From assembly GCA_045579195.1 (NCBI GenBank), contig JAZNLR010000104.1, forward strand, positions 1 to 12,730: DNA of 12,730 nucleotides, written 5' to 3'. Of this stretch, positions 7,034-12,730 are shown piece by piece; positions within the stretch are counted from its first letter, which is position 1, and every line of letters begins with the position of its first letter. This DNA comes from JAZNLR01 sp045579195. GTDB taxonomy: Bacteria; Bacillota; Clostridia; Christensenellales; CAMQZB01. The notes under the pieces were generated by a model. It saw only the letters and a program-made list of their open reading frames with translations. It searched no databases and had not been told where the DNA came from. The translations under genes and the position numbers were made by a program.

Positions 7034-7048
7034 ATGCTTAGTTATTAA
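7034..7048 (+). CDS. Possible four-codon leader ORF (MLSY) before greA
   Basis: ATG CTT AGT TAT TAA is preceded by GGAGG (7021-7025) at an ideal eight-base spacing and ends 20 bases before the greA start. Such a good ribosome binding site serving only four codons is either a regulatory minimal ORF or chance. Nothing in the peptide suggests a function, and too little sequence exists to judge coding character. Confidence 0.25.
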   Translation: MLSY

Positions 7049-7068
7049 GCAAATCGGAGGAACCTTTT

Positions 7069-7542
7069 ATGGAAAGAGAAGTGCTGATGACACAGGAGGG
7101 CTTGGAAGAGCTCCAGAGAGAATTGAAGAACCTCAAAGAGGTTAAGAGAGTGGAAGTCGCTGAAAAGATCAAAGTTGCCCGTGACTTTGGCGATCTGTCT
7201 GAAAACGCAGAGTATGATGCGGCGCGCAACGAGCAGTCCATGATGGAAGGCCGTATCACCGAGTTGGAGTTCAAGATCTCTCATGCGAAGATTATTGTCA
7301 ATCAGCAGAATGATCTTGACACCATTTCGGTCGGAAAGACCGTTTTGTTGCACGACATCGAATTCGATGAAGACGTGGAGTATACGTTGGTCGGAACCAC
7401 CGAGGCAGACCCTGCCGCAAACAAGATTTCCAACGAATCTCCCCTCGGAAAGGCTTTGCTTGGAAAGAAGGTCGGCGAAACTGTTCAGTATAACGCGCCG
7501 GGCGGAAAGATGGAAATGAAGATTTTGGACATCCGCCTCTAA
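7069..7542 (+). CDS. greA: Transcription elongation factor GreA
   Basis: GreA enters the secondary channel of stalled RNA polymerase and stimulates cleavage of the backtracked RNA 3' end. The 157-residue length is standard. Residues 1-75 form the antiparallel coiled coil, with the tip motif FGDLSENAEYDAA carrying the two essential acidic residues Asp42 and Glu45; residues 80-157 are the C-terminal FKBP-like domain (ISVGKTVLLHD, ISNESPLGKALLGKKVGE). CGGAGGAACC lies before the ATG at good spacing. It is separated from lysS by 36 bases with no promoter or terminator that I can support, so greA and lysS are probably one transcript. The unusual part is the structured leader upstream. Confidence 0.97.
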   Translation: MEREVLMTQEGLEELQRELKNLKEVKRVEVAEKIKVARDFGDLSENAEYDAARNEQSMMEGRITELEFKISHAKIIVNQQNDLDTISVGKTVLLHDIEFDEDVEYTLVGTTEADPAANKISNESPLGKALLGKKVGETVQYNAPGGKMEMKILDIRL

Positions 7543-7578
7543 AAAGCTGAAAGTTGTTTATTATACGGAGAGAAAACG

Positions 7579-9072
7579 ATGAACGGTGAAGAAGTTATGC
7601 AAGAGATGACTGCGGAAGAGCTGAGTGAAGTCCTTCGCGTCCGCAGAGAGAAGCTGGAAAAGTTGGTTGCAGACGGAAAGAATCCCTTTGAAGAAGTTCG
7701 ATTCGACCGCACGCACGACTCCAAGGCGATCAAAGAGAATTTTGAAACGTTGGAAAATGCTGACGTTGCCATTGCAGGCCGCATTATTTCCCGCCGCCTG
7801 ATGGGAAAGGCTTCGTTCTCACATTTGATGGACGGCGCAGGAACCATCCAGGTGTACGTCCGTACGGACGACGTGGGTGCCGACGTTTACGACGAGTTTA
7901 AGAAAATGGACATCGGTGACATCATCGGTGTCACGGGAACGGTGTTCAAAACGAGAACGGGGGAGACCTCTGTTCACGTGAAGACCATCAAGCTCCTCTC
8001 AAAATCCTTGCAGCCCCTGCCTGAAAAGTACCACGGGCTCAAAGACCCCGAACTTCGCTATCGCCAGCGTTACGTTGATCTTATTGCAAACCCCGAAGTT
8101 AAGGATACGTTCATTTTGCGTTCCAAGATTATCCGTGCTGTCCGTGAGTACTTGGACAACCAGGGCTTCATTGAGGTTGAGACCCCTGTTCTCAACACAA
8201 TTGCAGGCGGAGCATCCGCGCGCCCGTTCATCACGCATCACAACACGTTGGATCTGAATATGTACTTGAGAATCGCCCCCGAGCTTTACTTGAAGCGTTT
8301 GATCGTTGGTGGATTTGAAAAGGTTTATGAGCTTGGAAAGATGTTCCGCAACGAGGGAATGGACATTAAACACAATCCCGAGTTCACGATGATGGAGATC
8401 TACCAGGCATACGCAGATTATCACGATATGATGGATCTGACCGAGAATATCTTCGGTTATGTCCTTGACAACGTCCTCAAGACGCGCAAGATCACATACC
8501 AGGGAACGGAGATCGATCTTACCGGTCCGTGGGAGCGCCTCACGATGGTGGATGCCGTCAAGAAGTACTTAGGCATTGACTTCAATGCATTGACGTATGA
8601 AGAGGCGCTGCCTCTTGTCAAGGCGGCAGGCGTTGATCCCGAGGGCTCGGACACGTGGGGAAGACTGCTTTACGCGGCATTCGACCAGAAGGTGGAAGAG
8701 AACCTCATCAACCCCGTGTTCATCACGGATTATCCCGTGGAAGTTTCTCCGTTGACCAAGCGTTCGACGGAAGACCCGCGCTTGACCTATCGCTTTGAGT
8801 TCTTCATTTACGGACGCGAGATGGGCAATGCGTACAGTGAGTTGAACGACCCGATCGATCAGAAGGAACGTTTCCTCGATCAGCTCCGTCAGCGTGAAAA
8901 GGGCGACGACGAAGCGCAGATGATGGACGAGGATTACGTCAATGCTCTTGAGTACGGCTTGCCCCCGACGGGCGGCTTGGGAATCGGAATCGACAGAATG
9001 GTTATCTTGCTCACCGACAGCTTCTCCATTCGCGACATCATCCTGTTCCCGACGATGAAGCCGAGAAAGTAA
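7579..9072 (+). CDS. lysS: Lysyl-tRNA synthetase, class II
   Basis: This enzyme attaches lysine to tRNA-Lys using ATP in the cytoplasm. The 497-residue length is typical of the bacterial class II form. The N-terminal OB-fold anticodon-binding domain spans about 60-140 (IAGRIISRRLMGKASFSHL). The catalytic domain shows class II motif 1 (about 186-205, REYLDNQGFIEVETPVL), motif 2 (FRNEGMDIKHNPEFTMMEIY, 256-275) and motif 3 (GGLGIGIDRMVILLTDSFSI, about 466-485). The start at 7579 has GGAGAG about eight bases upstream; a second ATG six codons later has no better site. It is probably co-transcribed with greA, a common neighbour of lysS in Bacillota. Confidence 0.97.
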   Translation: MNGEEVMQEMTAEELSEVLRVRREKLEKLVADGKNPFEEVRFDRTHDSKAIKENFETLENADVAIAGRIISRRLMGKASFSHLMDGAGTIQVYVRTDDVGADVYDEFKKMDIGDIIGVTGTVFKTRTGETSVHVKTIKLLSKSLQPLPEKYHGLKDPELRYRQRYVDLIANPEVKDTFILRSKIIRAVREYLDNQGFIEVETPVLNTIAGGASARPFITHHNTLDLNMYLRIAPELYLKRLIVGGFEKVYELGKMFRNEGMDIKHNPEFTMMEIYQAYADYHDMMDLTENIFGYVLDNVLKTRKITYQGTEIDLTGPWERLTMVDAVKKYLGIDFNALTYEEALPLVKAAGVDPEGSDTWGRLLYAAFDQKVEENLINPVFITDYPVEVSPLTKRSTEDPRLTYRFEFFIYGREMGNAYSELNDPIDQKERFLDQLRQREKGDDEAQMMDEDYVNALEYGLPPTGGLGIGIDRMVILLTDSFSIRDIILFPTMKPRK

Positions 9073-9127
9073 TGATCGCACGAAAGAGGAAGAGGCGAGA
9101 GGTAATTTTCTGTTCCGGAGGAAACAA

Positions 9128-10054
9128 ATGGACAATAAAATTACAAAAGAAAGAGTGAGTGCTCATTTGAGTTATGATTGGCCGAAGTACATTGGACTGT
9201 TCGTTGCCGTCGTGCTTTTTTGGACGTTCATCTTTATGTTTTCCGCGCCGAGAGAGAATGACTTTGACACCATTTCCGTCTATTCGTTTGCGCCGTACAG
9301 CTCCCCTCAGGAGTTTTCGGACTTACAGGAAGACCTTGACAAAGCGTTTGGAAACACCGTTCGCCACGTCTATGCTGAGAACTATGCGCGCGACGACGTT
9401 TCCACTTCAAACGTTATTATGACACGTTCTGCGACGATGGAATTTGACATCATCATCGCGCAAAAGACGTACTTTTCGGCAGAAGAGCTTGAAGAAAAGG
9501 CAATTTCGGGCTTCACGACGTACTTCGTGGACGTCGGAATGATGTATCCGCTGGACCAGATGCTGGATGACGTTCTCATTCACGGGGCATTGGATATGAC
9601 CGAGGAAAAGGAGGCCTCCCTTCGTGCGTTCTTGAAGGGAAAGCGAAATTACCGCAAAACATCCACTTTGGATGCGGAAATCGAAGAGACGAAAAAGCGT
9701 TGGGAAGAGCTGAAAGTGACTGCGGCGTACGTGCAGGCATTTTTGGAAGAAAACCCTGACGCGGCGTTCGTTTACCGCAAGGGAACGCATCGCGCATCCT
9801 ATAATTTCCCCACGGATCATATTGAAATCGATGACGTGGAGCGTATTTGGGGGCTGGATCTTTCTAAGTTCAGCAGCAAGATCACCAATTTGATTGCAGA
9901 CGTTGAAACGTTTGAAGATCTCGATGTTTTCAAGACGTTCAAGTTTGACTGTGCGCTCGGAATTTGCGCGAAAGTGGACGCGAAGAAGCATATCTTCTAT
10001 GAGCAGCTTGAAGTGTTGAAGTACTTCATCGACAACTATTATTTTGATAATTGA
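9128..10054 (+). CDS. Membrane-anchored protein of unknown function
   Basis: I do not recognise this 308-residue protein. It has a short charged N-terminus, one hydrophobic segment (about 21-40, YIGLFVAVVLFWTFIFMFSA) and then a long mostly hydrophilic domain, so the likely topology is a signal-anchor with the C-terminal 270 residues outside the cell. The outer part contains FDTISVYSFAPYSSPQEF, an FDIIIAQKTYFS strand-like block (106-117), a probable helical region (about 157-208, rich in Glu and Lys), and ends in aromatic residues (DNYYFDN). The FDIIIA and ALGICAKVD blocks faintly recall solute-binding-protein folds, but that is a guess. There is no LPxTG motif or lipobox. CGGAGGAAAC gives a strong ribosome binding site. 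It follows lysS by 55 bases and precedes a terminator-like hairpin, so it may be the last gene of the greA-lysS unit. Confidence 0.8.
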   Translation: MDNKITKERVSAHLSYDWPKYIGLFVAVVLFWTFIFMFSAPRENDFDTISVYSFAPYSSPQEFSDLQEDLDKAFGNTVRHVYAENYARDDVSTSNVIMTRSATMEFDIIIAQKTYFSAEELEEKAISGFTTYFVDVGMMYPLDQMLDDVLIHGALDMTEEKEASLRAFLKGKRNYRKTSTLDAEIEETKKRWEELKVTAAYVQAFLEENPDAAFVYRKGTHRASYNFPTDHIEIDDVERIWGLDLSKFSSKITNLIADVETFEDLDVFKTFKFDCALGICAKVDAKKHIFYEQLEVLKYFIDNYYFDN

Positions 10055-10060
10055 CGGACT

Positions 10061-10112
10061 TCTCCCTCTTAGCGGGGCTTGCGTTTTGCCTGCGTGAAAG
10101 GGAGATTTTTTT
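10061..10112 (+). terminator. Rho-independent terminator between the lysS-side genes and tmk
   Basis: TCTCCCT (10061-10067) pairs perfectly with AGGGAGA (10099-10105), directly followed by seven T (10106-10112). The enclosed 31 bases can form weaker inner pairs. It begins six bases after the stop of the membrane-anchored protein and ends 12 bases before the tmk start, with the tmk ribosome binding site immediately after the T-run. No promoter is visible between it and tmk, so it may act as a partial terminator or attenuator. Confidence 0.75.
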
Positions 10113-10124
10113 AACGAGGGTAAC

Positions 10125-10745
10125 ATGAAAGGGAAACTGGTCACATTTGAGGGTTGCGACGGCGTTGGAAAGTCCACGCAGGTCCGTTTGCTCAAGGAGT
10201 ATTTGACAAAAAACAGAATTGATTTTATAATGACAAGAGAGCCGGGTGGGTGCACCGTTTCAGACAAGATTCGAAACATCATCCTTTACGGGAAGGACGA
10301 CCACATGACCGCGGTCACGGAAGCGTACCTTTACGCAACGGCGCGTGTTCAGCTCGTTGACGAGGTGATTTTGCCTGCGCTCGAGCAGGGGAAGCTTGTC
10401 GTTTGCGACAGATATTACCACTCTTCGTTTGCCTATCAGCAGGCGGCGCGTGGGTTGCCGACTGAGCTGATCTACAATCTGAATCGGTATGCAATTGAGA
10501 ATTGCCGCCCCGACCTCACCGTCTTTTTGGATCTTTCCCCCGAAGCAGCCTTTGCGCGCAAGGGCGGTGCAGAGCAGGGTGACCGTATGGAGCGGATGGG
10601 CCTTTCCTTTCACAACAAGGTCTATGAAAGCTTTTGTGAGATGACCAAGAAGGATGACCGCATGGTTTCCGTTGTTCCCAACGGGACGAAGGACGAAACT
10701 CACAGCAAGATCATCCGTCTCTTGCAGGAGAAAGGAATTATCTAA
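10125..10745 (+). CDS. tmk: Thymidylate kinase
   Basis: Thymidylate kinase phosphorylates dTMP to dTDP with ATP, an essential step in dTTP supply. The 206-residue length is standard. Visible motifs are the P-loop FEGCDGVGKST (8-18), the TREPGG block (37-42), the DR motif in CDRYYHSSFAYQQAARG (94-110), which contacts nucleotide and base, and a lid-type segment near AFARKGGAEQGDRMERMGLSF. The P-loop has Cys11 and Val14 where Ile/Leu and Ser are more common, within family variation. GAGGG lies at 10116-10120 before the ATG. It heads the replication cluster tmk-holB-ricT. The yaaQ (darA) and yaaR genes that separate tmk from holB in Bacillus are absent here. Confidence 0.96.
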   Translation: MKGKLVTFEGCDGVGKSTQVRLLKEYLTKNRIDFIMTREPGGCTVSDKIRNIILYGKDDHMTAVTEAYLYATARVQLVDEVILPALEQGKLVVCDRYYHSSFAYQQAARGLPTELIYNLNRYAIENCRPDLTVFLDLSPEAAFARKGGAEQGDRMERMGLSFHNKVYESFCEMTKKDDRMVSVVPNGTKDETHSKIIRLLQEKGII

Positions 10746-10751
10746 AAGTTT

Positions 10752-11726
10752 ATGCAGAGAACTTTCGACAATCTCATTTTCGAGAGCCGTGCTTTTTCCG
10801 CGTTGCTTTCGGACGTCCGTTCGGACAACCTGTCACACACGTACCTCGTGGAGTGTGCAGACGGCACGTTTTTGAAGGAACTGCTTCTTCGCTTTCTTGC
10901 GAGTGCGGTCTGTGAAAAGAAGTGCTTTTGTGGGGTGTGTTCGAACTGTCGCCGTGTTTTGGAAGGGAAGCATCCGGACGTTGTCACAACGTTGGATTTT
11001 TCTTCGCAAGGCCAGGTTGAGAGCGCAAGAAAGCTCATTTTGGATGCATATCGAAAGCCGCTGGAAGGGGATAAGAAGATCTACTTGATCCTCCCGGCGG
11101 ACAAGCTTTCACAGGCTTCGCAGAATACTCTTTTGAAGCTGTTCGAAGAGCCCCCGAAGCACACGCATTTCGTGCTTGGAGCGGCAAACGCGAAGAATCT
11201 TCTTCCCACCGTCGCTTCTCGGGCAAAGAAGCTTTCTGTGGAGCGCTTTCCCGAGGGGAAGCTTTCGGAGTTTCTCCGAACAAAGACGGGGGATGAAAAG
11301 AAGATTGCGCGTGCGATTGCGCTGGCCGGAGGCTATCCGTCGAAGGCGCTTGCGCTTTTGGATGACAGTGAAATTGACGATCGGATGCGCTTTGTTCACG
11401 AGCTCTTCTCAAAGTGTAAAACGAGCGCAGATGTGGCGTTCTGGAGCGCGAAATTGATGGAATTTGAGCGCGACGAGCTTATTGAGGTCTTTTCTTCAAT
11501 GCAACAATATGCCCGCGATCTAATGCTTTGCAACGTCGGAAAATCGCACCTTGCGATCTCGCCGTTTGCTTCGGCAGAGAATACATTTTCAAACGCAGCG
11601 TTAATTCGCACGATCACCCTTTTGGAAGAGGGGATGACAGATGCGAAAAACGTGAACTTAAACGTCCTTTGTGACTCTTTGCTGCTTTCCATTTTGGAGG
11701 TAAAACATCTATGTCAAAAATTGTAG
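10752..11726 (+). CDS. holB: DNA polymerase III delta-prime subunit
   Basis: Delta-prime is a fixed subunit of the clamp loader that places the beta clamp on primed DNA. In this 324-residue protein the AAA+ part shows HTYLVE (about 29-34), a zinc-binding cysteine module (Cys54, then Cys60, Cys63, Cys66 in CFCGVCSNC), a Walker-B-like strand (KIYLILPADKLSQASQNTLL), and LKLFEEPP (128-135). At the usual P-loop position there is ECADGTFLKELL with no GKT/GKS, so it probably does not bind ATP there, as in E. coli delta-prime. The usual SRC motif is SRA (156-158). The nearest Shine-Dalgarno (AAGGA, inside tmk) is about 15 bases from the ATG, so translation may depend on coupling. The only earlier codons in frame are cut off by the tmk stop. 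The 3' end overlaps ricT by 16 bases. Confidence 0.9.
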   Translation: MQRTFDNLIFESRAFSALLSDVRSDNLSHTYLVECADGTFLKELLLRFLASAVCEKKCFCGVCSNCRRVLEGKHPDVVTTLDFSSQGQVESARKLILDAYRKPLEGDKKIYLILPADKLSQASQNTLLKLFEEPPKHTHFVLGAANAKNLLPTVASRAKKLSVERFPEGKLSEFLRTKTGDEKKIARAIALAGGYPSKALALLDDSEIDDRMRFVHELFSKCKTSADVAFWSAKLMEFERDELIEVFSSMQQYARDLMLCNVGKSHLAISPFASAENTFSNAALIRTITLLEEGMTDAKNVNLNVLCDSLLLSILEVKHLCQKL

Positions 11727-12589
11727 GAGTAAAATTCAAACAGTCCGGAAAGACTTATTCGTTCGCTCCGGGAGATTTTAAGATGAAAGTTGGTGACGGT
11801 GTCATTGTTGAAACGGCACGCGGAGCTGAGTTTGGAACGGTTGCTTCCGAGCCGCACGACGTTCCCGAAAGTGAGATCGTTGCTCCCCTCAAGTCTGTCA
11901 TTCGTCTTGCGACGGAGAAGGATTACGCAATTGTAAAAAAACACGAAAACGCACGCCCGGAGGCCATTCGCATCTGTGAGGAGAAAGTGCAGAAACACGG
12001 GCTTGACATGAAGCTTGTGGACGCGGAGTACACCTTCGACGGCAAGAAGCTCATCTTCACGTTCACTTCGGAAGGTCGCGTGGATTTCCGTGAGCTCGTT
12101 CGTGACCTTGCATCCGTATTCCGCATGCGAATCGAACTTCGCCAGATCGGAATTCGAGATGAGGCAAAGCACCTCGGCGGAATCGCACCCTGCGGAAGAC
12201 CGTGTTGCTGTGCGAACCACTTGACAGATTTCACAAAGGTTTCCATCAAGATGGCGAAGACGCAGGGACTTTCCCTCAACCCGACCAAAATCAGCGGCCT
12301 GTGCGGAAGATTAATGTGCTGCCTTGCGTACGAAAATGAACACTATGCAGAGACCTCGAAGCTGATGCCCAAGATGGGCAGCACGGTCAAAACGCCGGAT
12401 GGGGATGGCGTTGTCACGAACAACGATATGCTTAGGAAACGCGTGAAGGTCCGCATTGAAAATAAGGACGGAGGCTTTGAGCTGAAGGACTTTGAACTTG
12501 ACGACATTCGATTTGGCAAGCAGGCAAAAGAGGAGCAGCCTGCAGAAAAGAGCGAAAACGAAGAGGATTTGAAAAAATTGTTGGATTAA
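11711..12589 (+). CDS. ricT: RicT/YaaT (PSP1-domain) regulator of mRNA processing
   Basis: RicT, called YaaT in B. subtilis, works with RicA and RicF (YmcA, YlbF) in an iron-sulfur-containing complex that assists RNase Y and affects competence, biofilm formation and sporulation there. The 292-residue protein matches the family across its length: the N-terminal 'VGVKFKQSGKTYSF' and 'GDGVIVETARGAEFGTV' blocks, a central PSP1 region, and the two cysteine clusters expected to hold 4Fe-4S clusters, Cys161/165/166/167 (PCGRPCCCANHL) and Cys198/203/204 (GLCGRLMCCLAYE), joined by SIKMAKTQGLSLNPTKISGL. Cys165 looks additional to the CGRxxCC pattern of B. subtilis. A charged tail (about 270-292) follows. 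GGAGG ten bases before the ATG lies inside holB. RicA and RicF partners are not in the window. Confidence 0.93.
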   Translation: MSKIVGVKFKQSGKTYSFAPGDFKMKVGDGVIVETARGAEFGTVASEPHDVPESEIVAPLKSVIRLATEKDYAIVKKHENARPEAIRICEEKVQKHGLDMKLVDAEYTFDGKKLIFTFTSEGRVDFRELVRDLASVFRMRIELRQIGIRDEAKHLGGIAPCGRPCCCANHLTDFTKVSIKMAKTQGLSLNPTKISGLCGRLMCCLAYENEHYAETSKLMPKMGSTVKTPDGDGVVTNNDMLRKRVKVRIENKDGGFELKDFELDDIRFGKQAKEEQPAEKSENEEDLKKLLD

Positions 12590-12604
12590 AAATTCGACAA
12601 ATAC

Positions 12605-12633
12605 TGTACAAATCAAGTTCTTTGTGATATAAT
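12605..12633 (+). promoter_or_regulatory. Promoter of the ferredoxin gene
   Basis: TGTACA (12605-12610, four of six matches), a 17-base spacer and a perfect TATAAT (12628-12633) with TGA directly upstream (extended -10). It lies 34 bases before the ferredoxin ATG and starts soon after the ricT stop. No terminator is visible between ricT and this promoter. Confidence 0.78.
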
Positions 12634-12667
12634 ACGTATAGAATCAATTTGATGGAGGTATCAGACT

Positions 12668-12730
12668 ATGGCTTACAAGATTGGCGATGCTTGCATCTCT
12701 TGCGGCGCTTGTGCAGATAACTGCCCTGTT
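12668..12730 (+). CDS. Ferredoxin, 4Fe-4S type (N-terminal part, cut by window edge)
   Basis: The 21 visible codons read MAYKIGDACISCGACADNCP followed by Val. This is the start of a clostridial-type 2[4Fe-4S] ferredoxin, with Cys9, Cys12, Cys15 and Cys19 in the CxxCxxCxxxCP pattern. The second cluster motif lies beyond the window. GGAGG (12654-12658) sits nine bases before the ATG, and a strong extended -10 promoter gives the gene its own transcription start. As a small soluble electron carrier it would serve pyruvate:ferredoxin oxidoreductase, hydrogenase or similar enzymes of anaerobic metabolism. A longer protein with an N-terminal ferredoxin domain cannot be excluded. Confidence 0.9.
   Translation, partial: MAYKIGDACISCGACADNCPV

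Noticed and set aside
6941..7068. A known riboswitch or T-box in the greA leader
   Set aside because: The leader is about 120 bases with two simple hairpins. I find no T-box (TGGNACCGCG-like) sequence or any conserved core of a riboswitch class I know.
7525..7564. A possible lysS promoter (TTGGAC and TATTAT) at the greA end
   Set aside because: The two hexamers are 28 bases apart, far from the 17-base spacing used elsewhere in the window.
9407..10282. A 291-codon open frame on the minus strand over the membrane-anchored gene and the start of tmk
   Set aside because: It runs across two plus-strand genes and the terminator, and its translation has no recognisable composition or motif. The plus-strand genes have good ribosome binding sites.
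1..12730. CRISPR array, insertion sequence, prophage or integrated element
   Set aside because: No regularly spaced repeats, transposase or integrase motifs, terminal inverted repeats or attachment-like duplications were seen; gene content and codon habits are uniform throughout.

Overview
The window reads as chromosomal DNA of a strictly anaerobic member of the Bacillota, most likely class Clostridia and plausibly an uncultured gut lineage. The evidence is the run tmk-holB-ricT, the redox repressor Rex, 4Fe-4S ferredoxin-type proteins, strong AGGAGG-type ribosome binding sites, and sigma-A promoters with 17-base spacers. G+C looks close to half. I see no transposase, phage gene, tRNA, rRNA or CRISPR array, so this is mostly a core region with one accessory sugar locus at the left end.

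Left end (1-2710): a truncated AraC-type regulator on the minus strand lies back-to-back with a cytoplasmic family-2 glycoside hydrolase. Each has a clear promoter in the shared 129-base gap, and a bidirectional terminator closes the hydrolase gene. Next (2725-3279) come two short minus-strand genes, a DUF378/YuzA-like membrane protein and a conserved small protein of unknown role, probably expressed from an extended -10 promoter at about 3309.

Middle (3346-6873): a tightly coupled plus-strand operon of rex, an Lrp/AsnC-type regulator, a class I/II PLP aminotransferase and a DUF362 protein with two 4Fe-4S motifs. Every junction overlaps by 1 to 4 bases, so NADH sensing, amino-acid sensing, transamination and iron-sulfur electron transfer are packaged together.

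Right half (6912-12730): a strong promoter is followed at once by a long terminator-like hairpin, a second hairpin and a possible four-codon ORF before greA; lysS follows, then a membrane-anchored protein I cannot name. A terminator-like hairpin sits just before tmk, which runs into holB and ricT (holB and ricT overlap by 16 bases). A new promoter then drives a ferredoxin cut by the window end. The most unusual items are the structured greA leader, the coupled rex operon, the hairpin placed against tmk, the unnamed exported-domain protein, and a strong preference for C-ending Asp/Asn/Tyr/His codons before valine (ACGT junctions). I found no convincing wholly new system.
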